In this document: piece after piece, positions 26,023 through 35,444 of the stretch
How positions within the stretch are numbered: position 1 is the first letter of the stretch
Layout of the letters: the number at the start of each line of letters is the position of its first letter
Assembly: GCA_964550025.1 (NCBI GenBank)
Contig: CAZJYI010000073.1
Span: forward strand, 1-54,198
DNA length: 54,198 nucleotides
Reading direction: 5' to 3'
DNA from: CAZJYI01 sp964550025
GTDB lineage: Bacteria > Verrucomicrobiota > Kiritimatiellia > UBA8416 > CAYOBW01
Position numbers and translations under genes: made by a program
The notes under the pieces: generated by a model
The model's database searches: none
Told to the model about the DNA's origin: nothing
Seen by the model: only the letters and a program-made list of their open reading frames with translations

Positions 26023-27345
26023 ATGCGAAACGACGAGCGTCGCCCGCTCAGCAGAAGGCGCTTTCTGCAATCATCAGCCGTCGCAACCGGCGGCGCCATG
26101 GCGCTACCGCACGTTGTCCCGTCAACGGTTCTCGGCGCGGCGGACCGACCGGCGCCGAGCAACCGCATCGTCATGGGCGCCATCGGCGTCGGCGGCCGCG
26201 GCAGCGGGGATATGCGCTGGCTGCTCGGACAGAAGGACGTGCAGTTCGTTGCCGTGTGCGACGTGCGCGGCAGTCGCATCGCCGCCGCAAAGAACACCGT
26301 CGATAAGACGTACGGCAACACGGACTGCAAAGGCTACCGCGACATGCGGCGGCTGCTGCAGGACCACCCCGACATCGACGCGATGCTCATCGCCACGGGG
26401 GACCGCTGGCACGCACCGGCGGCCATGCTGGCCATGCGGGCCGGCAAAGATGTCTATTGCGAAAAACCCGGCACGATGACGATCGCGGAGGGGCGCAAAC
26501 TCGTTGACGTGGCCACGCGCTACGGCCGCGTGTTCCAGACCGGCACTCAGCGCCTGAGCGAGCAGAAGTTCGTGTTTGCGGACGAGCTGGCCCGCACCCG
26601 CAGGCTCGGCGAGTTGAAAACCGTGCGCGCCCACCTCTGGCCGCGTGTCAAGGACGTGACCCACAATGCCTGGCTTCCGGAGCAGCCCCTGCCGACGCGC
26701 AACGACGTCGATTGGGACGCATGGCTCGGCCCCGTGCCGTGGCGCCCGTTCAACCACGCTTATCTCGGCGGCTGCGGCGCCTGGGGCGTCTACTGGGACC
26801 TCGCGGCGGGCCTGGCCGGATGGGGCAGCCACACGATCGTGCAGTGCCAGTTCGCAGCCGGCACCGAACGCACTTCACCGGTGGAGTACAAGTTCCCCGG
26901 CAACAAGTCGGGTGACGGCCTCGTGGCCACGTTCGCGAACGGGGTCAAACTGGTGATGCAGTTCAAAGCCGATTGGCGCGGCTCCTGCGGCGTGCGGTAC
27001 GAGGGGACGGAAGGTTGGACGTCCGTCGCCGACGGCTACTCGCGGCCCGACGTGTCGAACGCGGCCCTGCTGAACGAGTACGACCGCGTCCTCGCCGCAT
27101 ACCAGGCGGAAAGCGGGCGCTCGTTCAACCACTTGCGCGACTTCCTCGATTGCGTCCGCTCCCGCCGGGCGCCCATCGCCGACCCGGAAGTCATGCACCG
27201 GTCGATGACCGTCAACCACGCAATGAACATCTGCCTCTACCTGGAGCGCGACCTGAAATGGGACCCGGATAAAGAGGAGTTCATCAACGACGCCGAAGCC
27301 AACCGCATGCGGTCGCGGGCCGTGCGGGAACCGTGGCTGGTGTGA
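26023..27345 (+). CDS. Tat-exported Gfo/Idh/MocA family oxidoreductase
   Basis: 440 residues. The N-terminus 'LSRRRFLQSSAVATGGAMALP' is a twin-arginine signal, so the protein is exported folded with its cofactor. The Rossmann start 'IVMGAIGVGGRGSGD' binds NAD(P), and 'YCEKPGTM' holds the Lys of the family's EKP motif. The C-terminal half is the substrate-binding GFO_IDH_MocA_C2-type fold ('GDGLVATFANGVKLVMQF', 'LRDFLDCVRSRRAPIADPE'). Family members oxidise or reduce sugars or their 3-keto forms using tightly bound NAD. It is the first gene of the XylR-controlled cluster; GGAGGG lies upstream of the ATG. Confidence 0.93.
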   Translation: MRNDERRPLSRRRFLQSSAVATGGAMALPHVVPSTVLGAADRPAPSNRIVMGAIGVGGRGSGDMRWLLGQKDVQFVAVCDVRGSRIAAAKNTVDKTYGNTDCKGYRDMRRLLQDHPDIDAMLIATGDRWHAPAAMLAMRAGKDVYCEKPGTMTIAEGRKLVDVATRYGRVFQTGTQRLSEQKFVFADELARTRRLGELKTVRAHLWPRVKDVTHNAWLPEQPLPTRNDVDWDAWLGPVPWRPFNHAYLGGCGAWGVYWDLAAGLAGWGSHTIVQCQFAAGTERTSPVEYKFPGNKSGDGLVATFANGVKLVMQFKADWRGSCGVRYEGTEGWTSVADGYSRPDVSNAALLNEYDRVLAAYQAESGRSFNHLRDFLDCVRSRRAPIADPEVMHRSMTVNHAMNICLYLERDLKWDPDKEEFINDAEANRMRSRAVREPWLV

Positions 27346-27361
27346 AAGACGTCAGCGCGTC

Positions 27362-27396
27362 GCGCACCGCGAGCCGCAAGTCGCGAGTCGCGAGTC
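27362..27396. repeat. Tandem heptamers (GCGCACC, GCGAGCC, GCAAGTC, GCGAGTC x2)
   Basis: Five 7-bp units in the spacer between the Tat oxidoreductase and the DUF1080 gene. GCAAGTC is the reverse complement of the GACTTGC unit upstream at 25828-25855, so the two arrays bracket the oxidoreductase gene in inverted orientation. Confidence 0.85.
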
Positions 27397-27431
27397 CGAA
27401 GTAGATCGGGACAATGAGGAGAAAACTGAGA

Positions 27432-30400
27432 ATGAAGAACCTGTGCGGGGTTGTCACGGCCCTGGTGTGTTTCGTTGTGATCCTGCCCTGTGGAGCCGCC
27501 GACAAAGCCGCGCCGCAGACCAAGGACCTGGTTGCGGTGCTGCAATCCGATGCCGGGCTCGAGAAGAAGGCGGAGGCATGCCGTCTCCTGGCACAAGTGG
27601 GCGATGCGAGTGCCGTGCCGGTTCTGGCGGGATTACTCGCTGACGAGAAGTTGGCGCACATGGCACGCTACGCGCTGGAGCCGATTCCGGACGCTTCGGT
27701 CGACGCCGCATTGCGCGACGCATTGGGCAAGCTGCAGGGCAACCCGCTGATAGGGGCGATCGAATCCGTGGGTGTCCGACGCGACGCCAAGGCGGTGCCT
27801 GTGCTGACGCCGCTCTTGAAACATACGGACCCGGCCGTCGCGGCCGTTGCGGCCCGGGCCCTCGGGAGCATCGCGACCCCTCCCGCCGTGGAAGCCCTGG
27901 CCGGTCTACGCGGGAATGCCCCGCCGGGACCGCTACGGACCGCGGCCGCGGATGCGTCCCTCGCCGCCGCCAACCGCCTTCTGGCCGCGGGGCAGCAGGA
28001 CGGTGCGGCCGCCATCTACAGGGACCTCCAGGGAAAGGGGTGGTCGGCACACATCGCCCTGGGGGCATTCTGCGGACTGCTGGAAGCGGAGCCCGACAAG
28101 GCGGCGGACCGTGTCGCCTTCGCCATCGGCAGCAAGGACGCCGCCCTCCGCGCCACCGCCATCAACCGGATACCGACCATCAAGAGGAAAGGGTTCGGCG
28201 ACGAGCTGCTGGCGAACCTGGAGAAGATGCCGGCCGAAGCCCAGGTCCTGGTGATTGGGGTCCTGTCCAAGACTGGCGACGCGGGCCTTCGCCCGGCAAT
28301 GACGGAAGCTGCCGGTAGCCGGCACGCCGAAGTCCGACTCGCCGTGATAGAGGCCCTCGCACGGATGGGTGACGCGAGCTCGGTTCCGCTACTGTGCAAG
28401 ACAGCGACGGCAGGGAAAACGGACGAGGACAGGCGAGCCGCGACGGCCAGCCTGCGAAGCCTGCAGGGCGACGGCGTTGACGCGGCGATTGTCCGCGCCA
28501 TGAACGCCGTGCCCGCCGCGGTGCGTCCCGTCCTCATGGGCGTGCTTGTCGACCGTGGCGCGCAGGGCGCCGTGACCGACCTGCTTGCGCAGGCGAGGCT
28601 GTCCGACCCGACTGTCAGGAGTCCCGCTTTTCGCGCCTTGGGCGCCCTGGCCCCCTGCCAGCGCCTGCCCGAGCTCGTGGCAATCCTGGTTGGCCTGGAC
28701 GACGAGGCGCCTCGCAAGGCCGCCGAGCGCATGGTCGCCTCGGTGGCGCGCAGGGGCAGCCACACCACGGCGCAGGTCAACATCCTGCTGGGCGCACTGG
28801 GCAAGGCGCCGACCGCGGCGACGCGCTGTTCGCTGCTGAGAGTGCTCGGGAGCGTCGGCGACAACGCCGGGCTGGACGCCGTACGCGGCCGGGTTACCGA
28901 CAAGGACTCGCAGGTGCGGGATACCGCCGTTCGCGTACTCGCCGACTGGCCGAATCCGGCGGCTCTGGACGCGCTGCTGAAGCTGCAACAGGCAACAAAG
29001 GACCGCACCCACAAGGTGCTCATGCTGCGCGGGTGTGTGCGGTTGCTGGGCATGGACCAGCGCGGTCCGGACGGGAAGACGAAGATCTACTCCCGCCTCG
29101 TGTCGGGGCTCAAGGATACCGGCGAGAAGAAGCTGGTTCTTGCCGGCCTGGGCAAGACGGGCGACGCCGGTGCTCTTGCCATCGTCGAACCGCTGCTGGC
29201 CGACGCGGAGGTGCGGGCGGAAGCGGAGTTGGCGGCGCTGGGAATAGCGCGGCGGGCCGTCGGCTCGGCGCCGGCCGCCGTGGAGGCGGTGATGAAACGG
29301 CTTGCGGCGGGGAGCAAGAACGAGGCGACCCGCAAACAGGCCGCGGCCATCGCCCGGCAGGCCGACCGCTTCGAGGGCTACACCGTGGCCTGGCAGGCTT
29401 CCGGTCCGTACACGGGCAAGATGGACCTGCCGCCGGCCAACCCGGGTCCGGAAAGCAAACCGTGGAAGACGATCCCGATCGTTCCGAAGAGCAAGACCCC
29501 CTGGATGATGGACCTGGCAGGCGCCCTGGGCGCCGGGGCGGACCGCTTTTGCTTCGTGCGGACATCGATCCACTCCGACAAGAAGCAATCGGCGAGGTTC
29601 GACTTCGGCACGGACGACGCGAACGAGGTGTGGCTCAACGGAAAACCCATCTTCTCGTTCGGCGAGGGCGGCGCAGCTATTCCCGGCGAACACAAGGTGC
29701 CCGTCACCTTGAGCGAGGGGTGGAATACGCTGCTGCTCAAGGTCACGCAGATCTCCGGGCCGTGGCAGTTCTGCCTGCGCGTCGTGGACGGCAAGGGGCA
29801 GCCGGTCGACGGCCTGAGCTATCAGCCCGAGCGCGAACCGCCGCCGGAACATCAGCCGGCAGCGTCCAAACTGAAGCTGATTCCACACAATCCGCAGCGG
29901 CCGGCGGCTCGCCGGAAGCGCGGGCCCGGGGCCAAGCCGAAACCCATAGCAGCCGCCGCCCCGCCGCCGCAGCTCCCTCCCCCGTCCGACGACGCACCGG
30001 GATGGACACCGCTGTTCAACGGCAAAGATCTGGCCGGCTGGAACAAGACCGGCAACGGCATTTTCAAAGTCCGGGACGGATGCCTGGTCGGCACGCAGAC
30101 CGACGGGAAGGGCGGCGACCTGTGGACGGATGCCGAGTTCACCGACTTCGAACTGCGTGTTACCTACCGCGTCAAGTGGCCTGCCAACAGCGGCTTCTGG
30201 TTCCGCTACAAGGGCAAGGGCTACCAGTACGATGTACTGAAGTACAAGAACCCCGTCGCTTTCAGCGCCACGCTGTATTGCCCGGGAAAGCTGTTTATCA
30301 CGCGCAACCTGGATGAGGCATTGGAGAACCGTGACGGCTGGAACGAGGCGCACGTCCGCGCCAACGGCGAGGAGCTCACCCTCTGGCTCAACGGCAAGGT

Positions 30401-31643
30401 GACCGGCCATTGCCGGGATGACACGCTGAGCAAGGGCAAGATCGGCATCCAGGTCCATGGCGGCAATGGTTTCAAAGGTATGGAGATGGTGGTGAAGCGG
30501 ATCGACGTCCGCCCCCTGCGTCCGGATCATGCGGCGCAGGGTCCGGTTCCTTTCGACATGCATCGCATCGACCACTACCGCAGTGAAGCGTGCGGACTGG
30601 GCGACTTCAACGGGGACGGCAAGACGGACATCGTCGCCGGCGCGAACTGGTACGAGGCGCCGAGTTGGGAACCGCACGTCTTTCGCGAGGTCGGCGGGAA
30701 GGTCGATGCCGTCGGCAAGGGCTACCGCGACGACTTCATGAACGCGCCGTTGGACGTAGACGGCGACGGGCTGGACGACGTGGTCACCTGCACCTGGTTT
30801 GCCAAGCAGTTGGGCTTGTATCGCAACCCGGGGGCGAAGACCGGGGGGGCGTGGACTGAGCAGGCCGTGACCAAGGGAAACAACTTTGAGGGCGGGCATC
30901 TTGCGGACGTGGACGGGGACGGCAAGGTCGACGAGATCGTGCCGGCCGCGCCGTACACGTGCTGGTACGAGGCAGGCAAGGACAAGGACGGCAAGCCGTG
31001 CCTTCTGCGCTATGATGTCTGCGACAAGAAGCGCCCCTGGGGCATCGGCGCGGGCGACGTCAACGGCGACGGGCGCCCCGACATGCTGCGGCCGGATGCG
31101 TGGTTCGAAGCACCGGCTGATCCCCGCACGGGAAAATGGAAGGAACACGCGTGGGCGCTGGGGGCAAAGGGCGGCAGAGTCGAACACACACCCGAGATCC
31201 TGGTGTACGACGTGAACGGCGACGGGCTGAACGACGTGGTAACGAGCAGCGCCCACAAGGACGGGATCTTCTGGTACGAGCAGGTGCGCAAGGGCGATAC
31301 GATCGTGTGGACACAGCACATCATCGACGATTCCTGGACACAGGCACACAGCCTGGCGCTGGCCGATATCGACGGGGATGGGGACAAGGACCTGGTGACG
31401 GGTAAGCGGTTCATGGCGCACAACGGAGGCGATCCCGGCGCGAACGACCCGCTCGGCGTCTACTGGTACGAGCTGCGGTCGAAGCCGAAGCCGGTGTGGT
31501 GCAAGCACGCCATTGCGTTTCACATCGGGGTCGGGTCGGGCGTTGCACTCTGCGCCGACGACGTTGACGGTGATGGCGACCCCGATGTTGTCGTAACGGG
31601 CAAATGGGGCGGTCCGGTGTGGTTTGAAAACAAGAGACGATAG
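27432..31643 (+). CDS. Secreted HEAT-repeat / DUF1080 (3-keto-disaccharide hydrolase-like) / FG-GAP protein
   Basis: About 1403 residues from the ATG at 27432 (GAGGAG upstream; an ATG at 27414 precedes that site). A signal peptide ends 'LPCGAADK'. Residues 30-640 are HEAT repeats with regular 'AVPVLTPLLKHTDPAVAAVAARALG' units. Residues 647-805 are a jelly-roll domain with 'DDANEVWLNGKPIFS' and 'EGWNTLLLKV'. A Pro/Ala/Lys linker follows. Residues 857-1028 are DUF1080 ('GWTPLFNGKDLAGWNKTG', 'ANSGFWFRYKG'), a laminin-G-like fold with known 3-keto-glycoside hydrolase members. Residues 1038-1403 are FG-GAP/VCBS calcium repeats ('LGDFNGDGKTDIVAGANWYE'). It probably binds and cleaves a keto-glycoside outside the cytoplasm. 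The next gene starts 15 bp on. Confidence 0.9.
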   Translation: MKNLCGVVTALVCFVVILPCGAADKAAPQTKDLVAVLQSDAGLEKKAEACRLLAQVGDASAVPVLAGLLADEKLAHMARYALEPIPDASVDAALRDALGKLQGNPLIGAIESVGVRRDAKAVPVLTPLLKHTDPAVAAVAARALGSIATPPAVEALAGLRGNAPPGPLRTAAADASLAAANRLLAAGQQDGAAAIYRDLQGKGWSAHIALGAFCGLLEAEPDKAADRVAFAIGSKDAALRATAINRIPTIKRKGFGDELLANLEKMPAEAQVLVIGVLSKTGDAGLRPAMTEAAGSRHAEVRLAVIEALARMGDASSVPLLCKTATAGKTDEDRRAATASLRSLQGDGVDAAIVRAMNAVPAAVRPVLMGVLVDRGAQGAVTDLLAQARLSDPTVRSPAFRALGALAPCQRLPELVAILVGLDDEAPRKAAERMVASVARRGSHTTAQVNILLGALGKAPTAATRCSLLRVLGSVGDNAGLDAVRGRVTDKDSQVRDTAVRVLADWPNPAALDALLKLQQATKDRTHKVLMLRGCVRLLGMDQRGPDGKTKIYSRLVSGLKDTGEKKLVLAGLGKTGDAGALAIVEPLLADAEVRAEAELAALGIARRAVGSAPAAVEAVMKRLAAGSKNEATRKQAAAIARQADRFEGYTVAWQASGPYTGKMDLPPANPGPESKPWKTIPIVPKSKTPWMMDLAGALGAGADRFCFVRTSIHSDKKQSARFDFGTDDANEVWLNGKPIFSFGEGGAAIPGEHKVPVTLSEGWNTLLLKVTQISGPWQFCLRVVDGKGQPVDGLSYQPEREPPPEHQPAASKLKLIPHNPQRPAARRKRGPGAKPKPIAAAAPPPQLPPPSDDAPGWTPLFNGKDLAGWNKTGNGIFKVRDGCLVGTQTDGKGGDLWTDAEFTDFELRVTYRVKWPANSGFWFRYKGKGYQYDVLKYKNPVAFSATLYCPGKLFITRNLDEALENRDGWNEAHVRANGEELTLWLNGKVTGHCRDDTLSKGKIGIQVHGGNGFKGMEMVVKRIDVRPLRPDHAAQGPVPFDMHRIDHYRSEACGLGDFNGDGKTDIVAGANWYEAPSWEPHVFREVGGKVDAVGKGYRDDFMNAPLDVDGDGLDDVVTCTWFAKQLGLYRNPGAKTGGAWTEQAVTKGNNFEGGHLADVDGDGKVDEIVPAAPYTCWYEAGKDKDGKPCLLRYDVCDKKRPWGIGAGDVNGDGRPDMLRPDAWFEAPADPRTGKWKEHAWALGAKGGRVEHTPEILVYDVNGDGLNDVVTSSAHKDGIFWYEQVRKGDTIVWTQHIIDDSWTQAHSLALADIDGDGDKDLVTGKRFMAHNGGDPGANDPLGVYWYELRSKPKPVWCKHAIAFHIGVGSGVALCADDVDGDGDPDVVVTGKWGGPVWFENKRR

Positions 31644-31658
31644 GGAGGAAGATCAGCT

Positions 31659-32912
31659 ATGCAACCAACGGCAGTCAATCAACTGAAGACAGTAACCGAG
31701 GGCGCCGGACCGGCGCTCGAGAAGGCCATGGAGCAGGGCGGCGGGATTGTGCGCCTGGCGCCCAACTGGGTGCCACGGTCGTTCTGCATCCCGGGGCGGC
31801 GGATCAAGCTGCACCCGGATGACTACTACGCACTGGGTGGCGAACGCGGGGGAATCGACGAGCGCTGGTTTTCGTCGACGACACCCGCCGACAATGGACC
31901 GTTGACCGGCGATTTCGAGGGGCTCAGCTTCATTGTCGTCGAAGACGGCGACGAGAGCTGCCGCGTGCTTCTGCGCGACGCCGTTTCCGAGCTGAAGGGC
32001 GCTTTGATTGGTTCGCGGCTCTGGGACGAATACCAGTGCTGGCCGATGTACTCCAAGTTCTTCGACAACCTGGGCCCGCTGCCGCACCACGTGCACCATC
32101 GCGACGAGCACGCCGCGCTGACCGGGCAGATGGGCAAGCCGGAGGCCTACTACTTCCCGCCCCAGGTCAACAATCACGGCGGTCGCTTTCCGCACACGTT
32201 CTTCGGGTTTGCCCCGGGCACGACCAAGGACCAGGTGCGGCAGTGCCTGGTCGACTTCACCAAGGGCGACAACAAGATCACGAGCCTGGCGCAGGCGTTC
32301 CGGCTGGATCCCGGCACAGGCTGGGACGTGCCCCCGGGCGTGATGCATGCCCCGGGCAGCTTCTGCACCTACGAACCGCAGAAGGCGTCCGATGTCTTCG
32401 CCATGTACCAGTCGCTGGCGGAAACGACGGTGGTTCCCCAGGAGCTGCTCTGGAAGGACACCCCGCCGGACCGCATGGGCGACTTCGATTACCTGGTGGA
32501 AGTGATCGACTGGGACCTCAACGTGGATCCCAACTTCCAGGCCAACCGCTTCATGGCGCCCAGGCCGGTCAAGCCGGTTGAGGAGATGGAAGCCGAGGGC
32601 TACATCGACAACTGGATCTGCTACAAGTCGTCGGCGTTCAGCGCGAAGGAGCTGACGGTTCTGCCGGGCCGGACGGTCACAATCAAGGATGGTGGCGCCT
32701 ACGGCATGATCATGATGCAGGGACACGGCAAGATGGGTGCCTTGGACATCGAAACGCCGACGATGATTCGCTATGGACAATTGACCCACGATGAGTATTT
32801 TGTAAGCGAGTCGGCGGCTATGGAGGGGGTGACGATCAGCAACCCGTCACAGACGGACCCGATCGTTATGCTCAAGCACTTTGGTCCGAACAACCCGGAC
32901 CTGGAATTGTGA
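31659..32912 (+). CDS. Phosphomannose-isomerase-like cupin protein
   Basis: 417 residues with GGGAGG before the ATG and no signal peptide. The sequence resembles type I PMI cupins: 'LPHHVHHRDEHAALTG' followed by 'GKPEAYYFPPQ' supplies the His, His and Glu zinc ligands in the usual order, and 'WDVPPGVMHAPGSFCTYEPQ' supplies the second-half His. A second cupin follows at about 315-415 ('SAKELTVLPGRTVTIKDGG', 'GQLTHDEYFVSE'). It lies 15 bp behind the DUF1080 gene and ahead of a TIM-barrel isomerase, so a cytosolic aldose-ketose isomerase acting on the imported sugar is likely. The N-terminal domain of true PMI is shortened, and the phosphorylation state of the substrate is unknown. Confidence 0.8.
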   Translation: MQPTAVNQLKTVTEGAGPALEKAMEQGGGIVRLAPNWVPRSFCIPGRRIKLHPDDYYALGGERGGIDERWFSSTTPADNGPLTGDFEGLSFIVVEDGDESCRVLLRDAVSELKGALIGSRLWDEYQCWPMYSKFFDNLGPLPHHVHHRDEHAALTGQMGKPEAYYFPPQVNNHGGRFPHTFFGFAPGTTKDQVRQCLVDFTKGDNKITSLAQAFRLDPGTGWDVPPGVMHAPGSFCTYEPQKASDVFAMYQSLAETTVVPQELLWKDTPPDRMGDFDYLVEVIDWDLNVDPNFQANRFMAPRPVKPVEEMEAEGYIDNWICYKSSAFSAKELTVLPGRTVTIKDGGAYGMIMMQGHGKMGALDIETPTMIRYGQLTHDEYFVSESAAMEGVTISNPSQTDPIVMLKHFGPNNPDLEL

Positions 32913-32942
32913 CACATGGAGGTGGAGGCAACCACGGATTAC

Positions 32943-33004
32943 GCGGCGCAGCGTAGCCGCAACCAAACGTGAAATTGGACAGGATTAACAGGATCAACAG
33001 GATA
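32943..33004. repeat. Spacer hairpin and tandem 9-mers (ACAGGATTA, ACAGGATCA, ACAGGATA)
   Basis: The 213-bp spacer between the cupin and isomerase genes has a short GCGGC/GCCGC hairpin (32943-32960) and three near-identical 9-bp units at 32979-33004; another 'gatcctgt' occurs on the other strand near 33022. The 'acaggat' unit is common in intergenic repeats of several phyla. Confidence 0.75.
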
Positions 33005-33125
33005 GCCTCTTCCATCCCGCAGATCCTGTAAGTCCCGTCAAGAAGACAAGAAAACGACGGAGAGCAGTACGGATCGGATTGGTTGAGTACTACGGTGGGA
33101 GCAGTTCAGAAGGAGGAAGAAGATC

Positions 33126-34166
33126 ATGAGCGAAGTCAACAACTACCCGAAACTCCACAATGCAACCTGGCCCGGCGTCGTGGGCAAAGGCCCTGACACA
33201 CCCGAGCCGATCATCGGGCTGGACCAGATGATCGAATTGACGGCCGCCGCCGAGGTAGACGGCGTCAAGTTTGACGGCGTCGACCTGTTCCTGATGGCGC
33301 CGCACGTCGATATCGACTCCTCGGACGCGGATCTCGAGGCACTGGCCGGGAAACTGCAGTCAAAGGGCCTGGCAGCCGGATCCCTGGTGGCGCCGGTCTG
33401 GGGCAACCCGACCACGGGCAGTGAGGAAGAACGTGCGGGATTCGTCGAGCAGGTCCGGAAGGCCTGTGTCATCGGCAAGAAGCTGCGCGAGCTGGGCGTG
33501 CGGCCAAGCGGCGTCATCCGGATCGATTCCTGCATCGACCCCGCGACGTACGCGGAGGACCCGGAAGGCAATATGGCCAAGATTGCCGTTACGTTCAGTC
33601 GTGCCTGCGACGTGGCCGAGGAGTACGGCGAGCGCCTGGCGGCCGAGGGCGAGATCTGCTGGGGCGGGATGCATAGCTGGAAGAAGATGGTCAAGCTGCT
33701 CGAAGCAGTAGGCCGTCCCGAAACGCTGGGGTTCCAGGCTGACATGGCGCACAGCATGCTGTACATGCTGGGCTACAACGCGCCCGACGACGCGATCCTG
33801 CCGCCGGACTTCGACTGGAACGACAAGGCGGCTTTTGAAGCGGCGTACAAGCAACTGGCGGACGCGCTGCGGCCGTGGACGATCGACTTCCACGTGGCAC
33901 AGAACGACGGCACGGTGAAGGGCCAGGGCTCGCACGACAAGACGGGCAAGCACTGTCTGCCGAACGACCCCAACGGCAAGCTCGACATCACCCGGGCCGC
34001 GGGACAGTGGCTGCGGGACGCCGAGGGCAACGTGTCCAAGAAGATCCGGCACCTGTGCTGGGACGGCTGCATGTTCCCGAACGACGTCATGCTGGCGCCG
34101 GGGATCTGGAACGACGTGCTGGCGGCCATGCTCGACGTGCGCCGCGCCCATGGATGGAGTGAGTAG
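33126..34166 (+). CDS. TIM-barrel sugar isomerase/epimerase (AP-endonuclease-2 fold)
   Basis: 346 residues, RBS AGGAGGAAG. The protein has the xylose-isomerase-like barrel: 'EVDGVKFDGVDLFLM' early, 'GEICWGGMHSWKKM' with a Glu and His pair, 'GFQADMAHSMLYMLGY' (metal Asp and His), and 'WTIDFHVAQNDGTVKGQGSH' (His and Asp). No signal peptide, so it acts in the cytoplasm. Homologues in PVC and Bacteroidota genomes sit beside Gfo/Idh/MocA and DUF1080 genes. The natural reaction is likely isomerisation or epimerisation of a keto-sugar, but it cannot be stated from sequence. It is separated from the cupin gene by a repeat-filled spacer. Confidence 0.83.
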   Translation: MSEVNNYPKLHNATWPGVVGKGPDTPEPIIGLDQMIELTAAAEVDGVKFDGVDLFLMAPHVDIDSSDADLEALAGKLQSKGLAAGSLVAPVWGNPTTGSEEERAGFVEQVRKACVIGKKLRELGVRPSGVIRIDSCIDPATYAEDPEGNMAKIAVTFSRACDVAEEYGERLAAEGEICWGGMHSWKKMVKLLEAVGRPETLGFQADMAHSMLYMLGYNAPDDAILPPDFDWNDKAAFEAAYKQLADALRPWTIDFHVAQNDGTVKGQGSHDKTGKHCLPNDPNGKLDITRAAGQWLRDAEGNVSKKIRHLCWDGCMFPNDVMLAPGIWNDVLAAMLDVRRAHGWSE

Positions 34167-34173
34167 AAGGGGA

Positions 34174-34255
34174 AGTGACGAGTGGCAGGTGGCAAGTGTG
34201 TAGGGTCAAGCCAAGAACGAATGTGACCCCTCACTCGCCACTTGGCACTCGCCAC
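34174..34255. repeat. Imperfect inverted repeat built of heptamer-like units
   Basis: GAGTGGC/AGGTGGC/AAGTG units near 34179-34197 face CACTCGC/CACTTGG/CACTCGC units at 34232-34253, and GGGTCA (34203-34208) pairs with TGACCC (34224-34229) at the loop. The GCGAGTG unit is close to the GCGAGTC heptamer at 27383. It fills the spacer between the isomerase and the next oxidoreductase gene. Confidence 0.72.
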
Positions 34256-34283
34256 GGCGACAATGAACAGGAGGACATAACGA

Positions 34284-35426
34284 ATGAGTGCAGAAAAGGT
34301 TCTCAACATCGGAATGATCGGCTACGGCTTCATGGGCAAGGCCCACTCGAACGCCTACAGCAAGGTGAATCACTTCTTCGACTTGGAATACCGGCCGGTG
34401 CTGAAGGCGGTCTGTGCCCGCAACGAGGAGCGTGTGAAGGAGTTCGCGGGCCAGTGGGGCTACGAGTCAACCGAGACGGATTGGCGCGCCCTCGTTGAGC
34501 GTGACGACATCGATGCGATCGACATTTGCACGCCCAACGATCTGCACAAGGATATCGCCATTGCCGCGGCGGCGGCCGGCAAGATGATCCTGTGCGAGAA
34601 GCCGTTGGCGCGCAACCCCGAGGAAGGCGCGGAGATGTGCAAGGCGGTCGAAGACGCCGGCGTCATGAACACCGTGTGGTACAACTACCGGCGCCTGCCG
34701 GCAGTGACGCTCGCCAAGAACATCGTGGACGAAGGGCGCCTGGGGAAGATCTTTCACTACCGTGCGAACTTCCTGCAGGACTGGACGATTGCCGAAGACC
34801 TGCCGCAGGGCGGCGAGGCGCTGTGGCGGCTGGATATCGACGCCGCCGGAAGCGGGGTAACGGGCGACCTGCTGGCGCACTGCATCGACACCGCGATGTG
34901 GATCAACGGCCCGATCAAGTCCGTCACGGCCATGACCGAGACGTTTGTCAAGGAGCGCATGCACAACCTGACCGGCAAGGTGGAACCGGTTGGGATCGAC
35001 GATGCCTGCGCGTTCCTGGCACGCTTCGCGAACGGCTCGCTGGCCATCTTCGAGTCCACGCGTTACGCGCGCGGTCATAAGGCGCTCTACACCTTCGAGA
35101 TCAACGGCGAGCACGCGTCGATCTTCTGGGACCTGCACGACCTGCACCGGCTGAAGTACTTCGATCACCGCGACGACTCGGTGGTTCGCGGCTGGCGCAA
35201 CATCCACGTCAGCGATTCGGACCAGCCCTACCTCGAGCACTGGTGGGTGCCGGGCCTGCAAATCGGCTACGAGCACAGCTTCGTGCACCAGGTCGCCGAC
35301 TTCCTCGAAGGCGTGGCCAAGGGCGAACCGGTCAGCCCGACGTTCCGGGAGGCGCAGGAAACCGGGAAGGTGTGCGCCGCGATCCTGGAGTCGGCGAAGT
35401 CGGGACAGTGGGTCGAGATTGGGTAG
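34284..35426 (+). CDS. Cytosolic Gfo/Idh/MocA family oxidoreductase
   Basis: 380 residues with AGGAGG before the ATG and no Tat or Sec signal, unlike the exported paralogues in the window. The Rossmann fold opens 'IGMIGYGFMGKAHSNAY', the catalytic Lys is in 'ILCEKPLARN', and the family's substrate-domain motif is 'GDLLAHCIDTAMW' (GDxxxHxxD). The C-terminal part has 'WVPGLQIGYEHSFVHQVADFLEGVAKGE', typical of GFO_IDH_MocA_C3. It is most similar to sugar 3-dehydrogenase or inositol-type dehydrogenases. In the cluster it would interconvert the hydroxy and keto forms of the imported sugar before kinase action. Confidence 0.93.
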   Translation: MSAEKVLNIGMIGYGFMGKAHSNAYSKVNHFFDLEYRPVLKAVCARNEERVKEFAGQWGYESTETDWRALVERDDIDAIDICTPNDLHKDIAIAAAAAGKMILCEKPLARNPEEGAEMCKAVEDAGVMNTVWYNYRRLPAVTLAKNIVDEGRLGKIFHYRANFLQDWTIAEDLPQGGEALWRLDIDAAGSGVTGDLLAHCIDTAMWINGPIKSVTAMTETFVKERMHNLTGKVEPVGIDDACAFLARFANGSLAIFESTRYARGHKALYTFEINGEHASIFWDLHDLHRLKYFDHRDDSVVRGWRNIHVSDSDQPYLEHWWVPGLQIGYEHSFVHQVADFLEGVAKGEPVSPTFREAQETGKVCAAILESAKSGQWVEIG

Positions 35427-35444
35427 AGAGAGGGGGAGATTCGC

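Noticed and set aside
28389..31523. A 1044-codon frame opposite the HEAT/DUF1080 gene
   Set aside because: It is antisense to a gene with clear HEAT, DUF1080 and FG-GAP domains; the translation is Arg/Val/Leu-rich with no recognisable domain, as expected for the shadow of G+C-rich codons.
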